Shown piece by piece: positions 44,623 to 53,370 of a DNA stretch of 64,000 nucleotides. The first letter of the stretch is position 1, and each line of letters starts with the position of its first letter. The DNA is from Bacillus sp. MM2020_4. Its GTDB lineage: Bacteria > Bacillota > Bacilli > Bacillales > Cytobacillaceae. The stretch is taken from positions 1 to 64,000 of the forward strand of contig NZ_JAANMZ010000012.1 of the NCBI RefSeq assembly GCF_011250555.1. The letters run 5' to 3'. Position numbers and translations under genes: made by a program. The notes under the pieces are model-generated. The model worked only from the letters and a program-made list of their open reading frames with translations. It was not told where the DNA came from and ran no database searches.

Positions 44623-45711
44623 TTAGATTTTAGGACTAAGGCTTAATTGAACCATTTTCGCGATAATTGCGTCCCCCATTTCAGTGGTTGTCGCCGTCCC
44701 CCTTAGGTCAGGTGTTCTTATCTTCCCTTCTACCAATACCCCTTCAATGGCATCTAGGATTAATTTCGCAACATCAGGGAGTTTAAGATGGTCCATCATG
44801 AGACTAAGGCTCCAAATAGAAGCGATGGGATTGGCGATTCCTTTTCCCGCAATGTCAGGAGCAGAACCATGGATCGGTTCAAACATGGAGGGATAGATCC
44901 GCTCGGGATTGATGTTCCCAGATGGAGCCAACCCTAATCCCCCTACTATCGCTGCCCCTAAATCTGTTAGAATATCACCAAATAAATTACTGCCCACAAT
45001 GACATCGAGTGTCTCCGGTTTAGAAATAAAATAGGTAGCAAGGGCATCAATATGGTAGAGCTGTGTTTTTACATCTGGATAACTATTCCCTATTTCATTC
45101 ACCATTTCATCCCAAAAAGGCATGGTAAAGTTAATTGCATTCGATTTTGTTGCCACCGTAAGATTTTTCTTTGCCCTTTTTTCAGCCATGGAAAAAGCAT
45201 AGTTTAATATTCTTTCAGAACCGAACCTAGTAAAAATGTTATTTTGCACAGCTAATTCATAGGGCGTTCCTTCATGAACCCGTCCGCCCATATTGGTATA
45301 CTCCCCTTCGGTATTCTCCCTAATGACAACAAAATCAAGGTCTTTATGGTCTTTATACCTTAATGGGCTTTCAATACCTTGAAGCAGTTTAATGGGCCGC
45401 AAATTCACATACTGTTGAAATTTCCGGCGAATAGGCAAAATGAGCTCCCACACTGAAATGTGATCTGGTACAGATTTGGCACCAACAGCTCCAAATAGAA
45501 TAACGTCGAAATCTTTTAATAGATCTAATCCATTTTCAGGCATCATTCTTCCATTTTGAAGATAATAATCACAGCCCCAATCAAAAGATTCAAAAGAAAA
45601 AGTCAAACCGCCGTGTATCTCTTCTACTATTTTTACTACCTTTATAGCCTCATTCATCACTTCCGGGCCAATTCCATCTCCCGGAATTAACGCAATTGAA
45701 AAGTGTTGCAA
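44623..45711 (-). CDS. Isocitrate/isopropylmalate/tartrate dehydrogenase family (candidate dimethylmalate dehydrogenase)
   Basis: A beta-decarboxylating NAD-dependent dehydrogenase of 362 aa, close to tartrate/D-malate dehydrogenases (TtuC/DmlA, B. subtilis YcsA). Features: ALIPGDGIGPEV at the start, the substrate region LRPIKLLQGIESPLR, VVIRENTEGEYTNMGG, and GLAPSGNINPE with EPIHGSAPDIAGKGIANP for NAD and metal. The start is the TTG at 45711 because AAAGGAG lies eight bases upstream; ATGs at 45732/45729 overlap that site. Dimethylmalate (2-hydroxy-3,3-dimethylsuccinate) is chemically a D-malate analogue, which suits the pathway proposal. Confidence 0.9.
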   Translation of the reverse strand: MQHFSIALIPGDGIGPEVMNEAIKVVKIVEEIHGGLTFSFESFDWGCDYYLQNGRMMPENGLDLLKDFDVILFGAVGAKSVPDHISVWELILPIRRKFQQYVNLRPIKLLQGIESPLRYKDHKDLDFVVIRENTEGEYTNMGGRVHEGTPYELAVQNNIFTRFGSERILNYAFSMAEKRAKKNLTVATKSNAINFTMPFWDEMVNEIGNSYPDVKTQLYHIDALATYFISKPETLDVIVGSNLFGDILTDLGAAIVGGLGLAPSGNINPERIYPSMFEPIHGSAPDIAGKGIANPIASIWSLSLMMDHLKLPDVAKLILDAIEGVLVEGKIRTPDLRGTATTTEMGDAIIAKMVQLSLSPKI

Positions 45712-45777
45712 CTCTATCACTCCTTTCATCAATCATTTCTATTCCCTGCATAAGATTTCCTTACCGTTGACACACGT

Positions 45778-47229
45778 TTATTCCGCGCTTTTTATTTTTA
45801 TCGCGATGTTTTTTAATTGCGTATAATTCCTTAGTGCTTCCACACCTTTTTCACGGCCAATTCCACTTTTTTTATAACCGCCAAATGGAAGTTCGACCCC
45901 ACCGGCTGCACCAAAGTCATTGATAAAGACCTGCCCGCTTTTCACTTTACTTGCAATTCTGTGTGCCCGTGATAGATCATTTGTCCAAATCCCTGTTACG
46001 AGACCATATGAAGTTCCATTTGCTAATGTAATAGCTTCCATTTCTGTTTCAAATTCAAATACAGTCAAAACGGGGCCAAAGACTTCCTCCTGAGCTATTT
46101 CACTCATTGGGGAAGCGTTTTCAATTATGGTCGGTTCAAAATAATATCCATCTTCCAACCCTTCCAGCTTTGCCCGCCTTCCACCCATGATGACACGTGC
46201 ACCTTGCTCTTTTGCTCTTTCAACCATTGCAAGTATTCGATCAAACTGCCTTTTTGAAATAATGGGGCCTAGCTCGCTGTCATGAACCCCAGGGCCTAGT
46301 TTAATTCTTTTCATTCTCTCGATTAATTTCTCCATCCATTCATCTTTAATTTTAGAATGAATGAGCAACCTTGAACCGGCAGAACATGTTTGACCCGCAT
46401 TCTGAATAATTGATCGTGTAACCCATGTAACCGCTTCTTCCATATCACAATCTGGAAAAACAATATGGGGTGATTTCCCTCCCAGTTCGAGTGTGACAGG
46501 AACAATATTTTTCGCCGCAGAGATCATTACACTTGTGCCGGTATTAACTGAACCAGTAAATGTGATGTGATTGACATCAGGGTGATTGACCAATGCTGCT
46601 CCTGCTTCTGTACCATAGCCTGTTACAACTTGTAGAGCACCTTTCAGGACTTCAATCTCGGAAAATATTTCTGCTAACGTTAAGGCCGATAGAGGAGTAT
46701 CTTCAGCAGGTTTCACCACCACTGTATTTCCAACCCCTATGGCGGCTGCCACTCCCCTTGAAGTGATCTGAAGTGGATAATTCCAAGGAATCACTTGCGC
46801 ACAAACACCCATTGGTTCACGAACCGTGTAGTCAATCACATTTGGCGCTACCGGGATGGTTTCTCCAAACATCTTATCCGCAACACCTGCATAGTACTCA
46901 AAATAGCGCGCACTACTTTCAACATCGCTTCTAGCCTGCGATAGCGGCTTGCCGGTGTCCAAGGTCTCAATTAAGGCAAGCTCATCAGATCTTTCACGTA
47001 CTTTTCGGGCAACCTCATAAAGTGCATTTCCCCTTATACCAGGTTTTACTGATTGCCATTCATTGGATTCAAAAGCATTTTTCGCCGCGGTTACTGCTTG
47101 ATGTACATCTTCCTTATTTCCCCTGGGAACTCTGGCAATTACCTCATGATTGGCAGGATTGTATGTTGGAAAAAACTCTCCAGAAACGGACTTTACCCAT
47201 TCACTATTGATATACATTTTTTGCTCCAT
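45778..47229 (-). CDS. NAD-dependent aldehyde dehydrogenase (candidate aldopantoate dehydrogenase)
   Basis: A 483-aa ALDH superfamily enzyme with the catalytic Glu in TLELGGKSP, catalytic Cys in NAGQTCSAGSRL and the IPWNYPLQ and GFGAAGG-like cofactor-site features. It is closest in style to betaine-aldehyde dehydrogenases. It is the first gene behind the sigma-54 promoter at 47325-47340. In the proposed pathway it oxidises 4-dehydropantoate to dimethylmalate. The aldehyde itself is not deducible from sequence. Confidence 0.92.
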   Translation of the reverse strand: MEQKMYINSEWVKSVSGEFFPTYNPANHEVIARVPRGNKEDVHQAVTAAKNAFESNEWQSVKPGIRGNALYEVARKVRERSDELALIETLDTGKPLSQARSDVESSARYFEYYAGVADKMFGETIPVAPNVIDYTVREPMGVCAQVIPWNYPLQITSRGVAAAIGVGNTVVVKPAEDTPLSALTLAEIFSEIEVLKGALQVVTGYGTEAGAALVNHPDVNHITFTGSVNTGTSVMISAAKNIVPVTLELGGKSPHIVFPDCDMEEAVTWVTRSIIQNAGQTCSAGSRLLIHSKIKDEWMEKLIERMKRIKLGPGVHDSELGPIISKRQFDRILAMVERAKEQGARVIMGGRRAKLEGLEDGYYFEPTIIENASPMSEIAQEEVFGPVLTVFEFETEMEAITLANGTSYGLVTGIWTNDLSRAHRIASKVKSGQVFINDFGAAGGVELPFGGYKKSGIGREKGVEALRNYTQLKNIAIKIKSAE

Positions 47230-47324
47230 TGTTAACCTCCATTTTGCCGGGCTATGAATCTTTTACGTTACGAAGCGGTCTTACCCCTTCTATCTCCATT
47301 TTAAAATCAATCTCCCTCTATATT

Positions 47325-47340
47325 TGCAATTCTTGTGCCA
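47325..47340 (-). promoter_or_regulatory. Sigma-54 (-24/-12) promoter of the ALDH-ECF operon
   Basis: Minus-strand TGGCAC-AAGAA-TTGCA is an exact match to the sigma-54 consensus TGGCAC-N5-TTGCW. It lies about 95 bp upstream of the aldehyde dehydrogenase start and downstream of an enhancer-binding protein gene. Confidence 0.9.
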
Positions 47341-47381
47341 TGATTATTAAATTCTAAAAAGTCTGAAATATAAAGAAAAAA

Positions 47382-47399
47382 CAGGGATAAAAAACCCTG
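47382..47399 (-). terminator. Terminator of the enhancer-binding regulator gene
   Basis: CAGGG / CCCTG with an 8-nt A/T loop, followed on the minus strand by TTTTTTCTTT. It isolates the regulator transcript from the sigma-54 promoter. Confidence 0.75.
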
Positions 47400-47420
47400 C
47401 TAGTAAAAACGATGTTTTGA

Positions 47421-47441
47421 TTTGCACCATTAGATTGCAAT
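47421..47441. promoter_or_regulatory. Candidate enhancer (UAS) for the sigma-54 activator
   Basis: TTTGCA-CCATTAGA-TTGCAA contains inverted TTGCA/TGCAA half-sites. It lies about 90-110 bp upstream of the -12 element, a usual distance for enhancer-binding protein sites, right at the end of the regulator gene. Confidence 0.45.
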
Positions 47442-49292
47442 TTAAAACGTTAAATTATATTCCTTTATTTTTCTCCAAAGGGTGGATCGGTCTATTCCCA
47501 GTGATTGGGCCGCTAACTTTTTATTATGATCAAATTTTTCAAGCGTTGTGAGAATGAGTTCTTTTTCCTTATTTTTTATACTATGTTTATTGGTTGTTCC
47601 TTCGGAAAACTGCCGTTTCCTTATTTTTTCAGAAAGAAATTTTGCCCCCTGAAGTCTTAAACTATCACTCTCTTCCAGAACCACCATCCGTTCAATCGTA
47701 TTCCTTAATTCACGAATATTCCCTGGCCAGTCATACTTCTGAAATAAACAAATCAATTCTTTTTCAACGGTTATAATTTTATTTTTTCTTTTGTCATTAA
47801 ACTCATCTAGGAAAGATTCCACCAGTTTAGGAATATCGGCTAAGCGTCCACGTAGAGGCGGCAATTCCAAAGCAAGCACATTTAGCCGGTAATAAAGGTC
47901 AGAACGGAATTGTTTCTCTTCAACCTCCTCCTCTAAATTTCGATTTGTTGCTGTAATAATTCGAACATCCACTGGTATGATCCGTTCTCCACCCACACGT
48001 CGAATAGTCCTTTCCTGAAGCACCCTTAATAAGAGAGCCTGAATTCTTAACGGTATCTCACCAATCTCATCTAAAAATAGGGTACCTCCGTGTGCAAGTT
48101 CAAATAAGCCGGGCTTGCCATCTTTTAGCGCACCTGTAAATGTGCCTTTCTCATATCCAAACATTTCACTTTCAAGAAGATTTTCTGGTAAAACCGCGCA
48201 GTTTACGGCTACAAAGGGGCCAAGTGATCGATGACTTGCTGAATGAATCCCTTGAGCAAATAATTCTTTACCCGTTCCAGACTCACCGGTTATTAGTACA
48301 GTTGATTCCGTTTCAGCAAATTTCCTTGCAAGTTCTTTTGCCTCCATTATTTCATGCGTTTCCCCAATAATGTCACTTAATCGATACTTTGCTTCCAAGC
48401 CATTTTGATGAAGTTTTTTACGAAGTTGTAATTCTACTTTTTGAATATCTGTAATTTCTTTAAAATTTGATACTGCCCCGACAATTTTTCCTTTGACGAT
48501 GACAGGAGACCTATTGATAACAATTTGACGCCCTCCTACAGTAGCAATATCGCCCCTTTCAATCTTCCCGGCTTCTAATACACGTAACATATCCGATTGT
48601 GGGATGAAATCCGTAATGTTTCTTCCCTTCATATCCTCTTCAACTCCCAAAATTGTTTTGGCATGTTCATTCACCAATCTAATATTCCCTGTTCTGTCAA
48701 TCGCAACAACACCATCATGTGTGGAATTGACGATCGCATCTACTTGATACCGTTCATTTAAAATTTCCTCATTTAACTTCACTAATGAGCCTGCTATTTG
48801 TAAAAAAGGAATCACAGAAGTGAAAGCAGGCTTAATAAAATGTACATTTTTAATCCTAGGGTTAGTAATGAAGCCTTTCATCCATATTGGGGCCAGGTAT
48901 ACATGATTCGGCTTCGGTCCAGTAGATTGTTTTTCTGTTACAATGGTGAGTTGAATTTCATCCTTCACCACCTGTTCTCCATTTTCTTTTCTTAACCACT
49001 CGATTTCTTCACTTGTTGTTAGAAACGAATACTCGCTTTGCTCGGGATGATCAAACAATCGCTTTATATTCTTTTTTATATCCTCTATGGTGATGGGGAT
49101 AGGGATAATAGGAAAGGTAAGACCCTCCAATTCTTTCTGAAAAATAGCAGGTGTAATAATAACCATTGGGTTCATGATCTGATCTAATATTGAATTAATC
49201 GAATAAAAACTAGCCGTTGGGTATCCCATATCCTTTAATACCTTTATCATTTGGTCTTCATATAAATCATTCATTTTATAAAGGGCTATCAA
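47442..49292 (-). CDS. Sigma-54-dependent enhancer-binding regulator (PAS-AAA-Fis)
   Basis: 616 aa. Residues 1-170 form a sensory region of PrpR-N/unknown type, 180-290 a PAS domain ([18 protein letters not shown]), and 305-545 the AAA+ domain with Walker A GESGTGKE (336-343), L1 loop GTFTGA (383-388, variant of GAFTGA) and Walker [10 protein letters not shown] Fis-type HTH ends the protein ([22 protein letters not shown]). It has no receiver domain, so it is ligand-sensing rather than two-component. It lies directly upstream of the sigma-54 promoter of the ALDH-ECF operon and is its likely activator. TTG start at 49292 behind GAGGTGATAGA. Confidence 0.92.
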   Translation of the reverse strand: MIALYKMNDLYEDQMIKVLKDMGYPTASFYSINSILDQIMNPMVIITPAIFQKELEGLTFPIIPIPITIEDIKKNIKRLFDHPEQSEYSFLTTSEEIEWLRKENGEQVVKDEIQLTIVTEKQSTGPKPNHVYLAPIWMKGFITNPRIKNVHFIKPAFTSVIPFLQIAGSLVKLNEEILNERYQVDAIVNSTHDGVVAIDRTGNIRLVNEHAKTILGVEEDMKGRNITDFIPQSDMLRVLEAGKIERGDIATVGGRQIVINRSPVIVKGKIVGAVSNFKEITDIQKVELQLRKKLHQNGLEAKYRLSDIIGETHEIMEAKELARKFAETESTVLITGESGTGKELFAQGIHSASHRSLGPFVAVNCAVLPENLLESEMFGYEKGTFTGALKDGKPGLFELAHGGTLFLDEIGEIPLRIQALLLRVLQERTIRRVGGERIIPVDVRIITATNRNLEEEVEEKQFRSDLYYRLNVLALELPPLRGRLADIPKLVESFLDEFNDKRKNKIITVEKELICLFQKYDWPGNIRELRNTIERMVVLEESDSLRLQGAKFLSEKIRKRQFSEGTTNKHSIKNKEKELILTTLEKFDHNKKLAAQSLGIDRSTLWRKIKEYNLTF

Positions 49293-49479
49293 TCTATCAC
49301 CTCAGAACAAAGAATTGTAACGAAGAAAGACATATGTATGTTTTACCTACTCTATCTTTAGACCGCAAGATTAGCAGCACTAGAAGCAGCAAGAAAATCC
49401 TTTCTCCTTACCTGCAGGTACCTTCTATACGACCCAAGATTCAAAAAACAAATTGGCTGCCATCCTGGTAGCCATAGCT

Positions 49480-50133
49480 TTATTTTCTAGTTTGAAGATT
49501 ATAGTATGAATTTTTGGCACGGGCATCTTTTAAGGTTACCCCCTTTAATACCGAAGCCCGAATATTTTCCTCGGCAGTATCAATCATCCACGCGGCCTCT
49601 ACTACTTGCTTTATTTTGGATGCTGGAATGGCCACCACTCCATCACCATCTCCACGTAAATAATCACCAGGACTAACCAAGACACCTCCAATCGAGACTG
49701 GTACATTTTCCTCCACAACCATTACTCGATCTTTGCCCGTTCTCATCCAATTCCCTTTACTATAAATCGGATAATTCAGCTCCAAAATGCGGTCCACATC
49801 CCGGCAAACCCCATCGATTATCGTTCCAGCAAGGTTACGTTGATGTGCTGTTAAAGTTAACAGATCACCCCAAACAGTTACATCCTTCCGCCCGCCATTA
49901 TCAATGACAACAACCGTATCCGCTTCTAGACTATCTATATAATCACCGACAGTTCCTCCTTCTACGCCTATGGGTCCATAACGGACAGTAAAAGCCCTGC
50001 CTGTCAATTGAAACGATCGCTCCAAAGGCATAATCCCCAAGCATTGGCCATTAATCCCGAGCCGATCCAATGCATCACTTATCGTCGAAGTACCAAATTT
50101 CCGTAAATGACTTAAAACCTCTGCATTTTCCAC
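49480..50133 (-). CDS. RraA-family aldolase/decarboxylase, paralogue 1
   Basis: A 217-aa protein of the RraA/4-hydroxy-4-methyl-2-oxoglutarate aldolase fold. The core GTVGDYIDSLEADTVVVIDNGG and GTIIDGVCRDVDRIL, with an Arg-Asp pair, mark the active site of HMG/CHA-type aldolases. The likely start is the GTG at 50133 (AAAGGAG upstream; a TTG at 50154 overlaps that site). It sits next to a second RraA paralogue in an acyl-CoA catabolic cluster, so retro-aldol cleavage to pyruvate or oxaloacetate decarboxylation is a fair guess. Confidence 0.8.
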   Translation of the reverse strand: MENAEVLSHLRKFGTSTISDALDRLGINGQCLGIMPLERSFQLTGRAFTVRYGPIGVEGGTVGDYIDSLEADTVVVIDNGGRKDVTVWGDLLTLTAHQRNLAGTIIDGVCRDVDRILELNYPIYSKGNWMRTGKDRVMVVEENVPVSIGGVLVSPGDYLRGDGDGVVAIPASKIKQVVEAAWMIDTAEENIRASVLKGVTLKDARAKNSYYNLQTRK

Positions 50134-50231
50134 GCCATTTCTCCTTTTGTTCAAATTTCACTTTTAAGTAGAAGCACTCCCAGAAGAGAGTGTCCCTCCA
50201 GATTTATTCTCTCTATGCGCCGTTCAGAAGC

Positions 50232-50951
50232 CTAAAGACCAATCTTTTTCATTTCTATTTCGGCCTCGGCTTGGTTGTCGAAATATCCTACATTTTCTTT
50301 TATCAGCTCTGACCTCAAATGAAAGATATCTACCGTCAATTCACCATTGGCTATTCTATTTCTTGAAATTTCTTCGTCCAAAACTCTCTTTTCCGATAGG
50401 TGAGAAACGGTGGTCAAATCAGCCCTTTTCACAACAACTACTCCATCATCATCAGCCATTATCAAGTCCCCTGGCAGGACCACTATGCCCCTGCATACGG
50501 CCGGGGAATTGACCCAGCCGCCTTTTATTTTAGTTGTTCCTTCTGAGTAGATAACCTTGCTCCAAATGGGGAACCCCAGTCCTCTGATTTGTTCTGCATC
50601 ACGGATGCCAGCATTAATAATTACTCCTTGGATCCCCTGCTCTATCATGGCTCTAACCATGAGCTCTCCAATCATGCCTGAAACACTCTCACCAATTGTT
50701 GTGATCACCAGGACATCACCAGGCTGACAAACCTCAAGGGCAGCATGAATCATTAAGTTATCGCCTGCATGACAGACCACAGTAACTGCAGGACCGCATA
50801 TCATCTTCCCGTTCAATAACGGCATTAATCCGTACTCCATCAGGCCTTTTTTTCCTTGTGCCTCATATACCGTAGAGACATCGAACTCTTTAAACTTATG
50901 AATGATTTGTGAACTTGGCCGTTCGAAATTCTTAACAATATAAGGATTCAT
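50232..50951 (-). CDS. RraA-family aldolase/decarboxylase, paralogue 2
   Basis: A 239-aa RraA-fold protein with GDVLVITTIGESVSGMIGE, the Arg-Asp segment VIINAGIRDAEQIRGLGFPIW and VVLPGDLIMADDDGVVVV. It resembles 4-carboxy-4-hydroxy-2-oxoadipate aldolases. It differs clearly from its neighbour, so the two may form a heteromer or act on different stereoisomers. GAGGTGAGATCA precedes the ATG. Confidence 0.8.
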   Translation of the reverse strand: MNPYIVKNFERPSSQIIHKFKEFDVSTVYEAQGKKGLMEYGLMPLLNGKMICGPAVTVVCHAGDNLMIHAALEVCQPGDVLVITTIGESVSGMIGELMVRAMIEQGIQGVIINAGIRDAEQIRGLGFPIWSKVIYSEGTTKIKGGWVNSPAVCRGIVVLPGDLIMADDDGVVVVKRADLTTVSHLSEKRVLDEEISRNRIANGELTVDIFHLRSELIKENVGYFDNQAEAEIEMKKIGL

Positions 50952-51202
50952 TAAAGTGATCTCACCTCAGAACCAGTTGGTTTAATTTATTTTATACATA
51001 CGATTATTATATTTTCTTAATCCAGGACAAGGTCTATCTCTTCTAAACCGATTGTTTTCAATACTTTAGTAAAAAAATCAATCTTCTATACACTTTTATA
51101 ACGAATTTATATTTGTTACAAACGGCCATAAACTTTCAGATTCATGAGTTAGGATCTATTCCCCTAAAACAAATTCAAAACCTCCCAATCTATGGTTTTT
51201 CT
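50952..51202. other. Intergenic region in the catabolic cluster
   Basis: About 250 bp, AT-rich, without a gene or clear sigma-54 element. It probably holds the promoter of the two RraA genes. Confidence 0.35.
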
Positions 51203-52369
51203 TTAGTAGGATTTAGGCAATCCAAGTACATGTTCACTGATATAATTGAGCACCATCTGCTGAGAGATTGGGGCAATTTTTAATAGCCTTGCTTCACGCC
51301 AATATCTTTCTACATGATATTCTTTGGCATAACCGAATCCTCCGAAGGTTTGCAAGGCTCTATCACAAGCTTCAAATACCACTTCACCTGCCATGTATTT
51401 GGCCGTATTAGCTTCAGCGCCGCTAGGAAGCCCCTTATCATAATTGACAGCGGCACGCTGCCACAATAGTTCTGCAGCTTCTAACTTTGCATAACTATCA
51501 GCAAGAGGATGCTGAATCGATTGATTCTTCCCGATCGGACGGTTGAACACGACTCTCTCATTTGCATACTTTATGGCCTTTTTCAATGCTACCCTCCCTA
51601 ATCCGCAGAATTCTGCAGCTAGCAATATCCTTTCCGGATTTAAGCCATCAAGCAAATGATAAAACCCCCTGCCAACCTCACCAACGACATCACTAGCGTC
51701 AACCGGAAGGTCCTCAATGAATAATTCATTCGAGTCAACGGCATGCCTTCCAAGCTTCTCAATCTCCCGGATCGTCGTATATCTTTCATCCAAATCCGCC
51801 AAAAATAATGTCATGCCCTCGGTTCTCTTTTTACACTCTTTTAATGGTGTGGTTCTTGCAAGCAATAACACTTTACTAGATTCTTTCGCTTTTGTATTCC
51901 AAACCTTTTGGCCGTTGATGATATAACGGTCCCCGTCCTTGCGTGCAAAAGTAGAAATGCTTGGAGTATCAGAGCCTGCATCCGGTTCGGTTACGCCAAA
52001 GGAAACATGGAGATTTCCTTTGGCTGCTTCTGGGAGGTACTTTTGTTTCATTTCCTCCGAACCATGTTTGACAACAGGGTTTAATCCGAACATGGAAAGG
52101 TGCAAAGTGGTTCCGCCGTTCATTCCCGCACCCGATTCAGCAACTGCGTGTAAGACTATCGCGGCCTCCATTATTCCCAATCCAGCGCCTCCATATTTCT
52201 CGGGGATGGCTATCCCTAACCAGCCGCCCTCCGCAAAGGCGTTATAGAATTCCCAAGGAAATCGATGGTCATGATCACAATTCATCCAATAATGATCATC
52301 AAACTGTGAGCAAAGTCTACTAACCTCTTTTTTTAACGTTATCCGCTCAGGTGTCCATCCAAAATCCAT
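51203..52369 (-). CDS. Acyl-CoA dehydrogenase
   Basis: A 388-aa FAD-dependent ACAD. N-terminal domain with FGVTEPDAGSDTPSI and KVWNTKAKESS, middle beta domain, C-terminal helical domain with ERILLAAEFCGLGRVALKKAIKYA and the end-segment YAKEYHVERYWREARLLKIAPISQQM. It introduces a double bond into an acyl-CoA, presumably the thioester made by the CoA-transferase encoded at 55656. Acyl specificity not readable. Confidence 0.92.
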   Translation of the reverse strand: MDFGWTPERITLKKEVSRLCSQFDDHYWMNCDHDHRFPWEFYNAFAEGGWLGIAIPEKYGGAGLGIMEAAIVLHAVAESGAGMNGGTTLHLSMFGLNPVVKHGSEEMKQKYLPEAAKGNLHVSFGVTEPDAGSDTPSISTFARKDGDRYIINGQKVWNTKAKESSKVLLLARTTPLKECKKRTEGMTLFLADLDERYTTIREIEKLGRHAVDSNELFIEDLPVDASDVVGEVGRGFYHLLDGLNPERILLAAEFCGLGRVALKKAIKYANERVVFNRPIGKNQSIQHPLADSYAKLEAAELLWQRAAVNYDKGLPSGAEANTAKYMAGEVVFEACDRALQTFGGFGYAKEYHVERYWREARLLKIAPISQQMVLNYISEHVLGLPKSY

Positions 52370-52448
52370 TTGATCCCATCCTTTTAATAAGAATTAACAA
52401 TTTATTTATAAACTCCATTGGCAAATAATAATAGATTGTTTTTGATAG

Positions 52449-52901
52449 TTATCGGTGCTTTTTCCGCATTAAAGCAACACGGTGACATCGCATCACCATT
52501 TCATCATGTTGATTTCTGGCACGATGTTCAAAAAATACGAGACCTTCTTTAGGTCTTGACTTTGATTCACGTTTGTTCAATACTTCTGTATCAACATAGA
52601 TCGTATCTCCCGCAAATACTGGTTTCGGAAACTCAACTTTGTCAAAGCCAAGGTTGCCGACAGTTGTGCCAAGTGTAGTATCGTTTACAGTAAGGCCAAT
52701 AGCTAACCCTAAGGTAAACAGACTATTCATTAAGGGTTTTCCGAATTCCGCTTTTGATGAGTATTCTTCATCAAGATGCAACGGCTGCGGATTCATTGTA
52801 AGAGTAGAGAATAATACATTGTCATAATCATAGACAGTTCGGCCAGTCTTATGGGAAAAGATATGTCCAATCTCAAAATCCTCATAGTATAATCCCGCCA
52901 A
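52449..52901 (-). CDS. MaoC-family (R)-hydratase
   Basis: A 150-aa hot-dog-fold protein of the MaoC/mesaconyl-CoA-hydratase-like type: YYEDFEIGHIFSHKTGRTVYDYD at the start, FSTLTMNPQPLHLDEEYS with Asn/His as the hydratase catalytic pair (usually Asp/His; here N-P-Q-P-L-H), and ETEV-like VDTEVLNKRES. It probably hydrates an unsaturated acyl-CoA. TTG start at 52901, with GAGGAGG upstream. Confidence 0.87.
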   Translation of the reverse strand: MAGLYYEDFEIGHIFSHKTGRTVYDYDNVLFSTLTMNPQPLHLDEEYSSKAEFGKPLMNSLFTLGLAIGLTVNDTTLGTTVGNLGFDKVEFPKPVFAGDTIYVDTEVLNKRESKSRPKEGLVFFEHRARNQHDEMVMRCHRVALMRKKHR

Positions 52902-52991
52902 TTACATACCTCCTCTACGTATCATTACACTACCTATTTCTAGGGATTTGTATTTGCGCAACCAAAAATCAACCATCAGCCTCCTATCAAA

Positions 52992-53370
52992 CTATCTCCC
53001 CAGAAAATGAGGGTCTCTTTTTTCAAAAAACGCATTTACGCCTTCTTTGAAATCTTCTGTTTGACTGCATAAATCCTGTCCTTGGGCTTCCAACTCCAAT
53101 AGAATTTTTAATTCGCGGTTTACATGCTGATTCATAATTTTTTTGGTCATTCCGACTGGAATAGATGGTTTTTTTGCCAACTTCTCTGCAAATTCGATTG
53201 CTTCTGCTAATAGTGTTTCAGGCGGCAATACCCGATTAACGATTCCAATTCGGTGCGCTTCTTCTGATGATATCCTCTCCCCCATAAATTGGTATACATA
53301 TCAAACATTCATAATACGATTGGCTGGTCGGATATTTGCAAATGCCCCAACCACCTGAGGCCTCAAGTGT
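52992..53370 (-). pseudogene. Enoyl-CoA hydratase/isomerase, 5'-truncated remnant
   Basis: An open frame of 97 codons (52992-53285) encodes only the C-terminal third of an enoyl-CoA hydratase (GERISSEEAHRIGIVNRVLPPE through ending DPHFLGR). In-frame text continues upstream as VGAFANIRPANRIMNV but is interrupted by a TGA near 53301 and runs into the next gene's 3' end. The N-terminal two thirds, including the oxyanion-hole segments, are absent. Non-functional remnant; its hydratase step may be covered by the MaoC protein. Confidence 0.75.

Noticed and set aside
44623-45711. Leucine biosynthesis LeuB or TCA isocitrate dehydrogenase
   Set aside because: No leuACD or citrate genes are nearby; the sequence style is tartrate/D-malate dehydrogenase-like and the context is catabolic.
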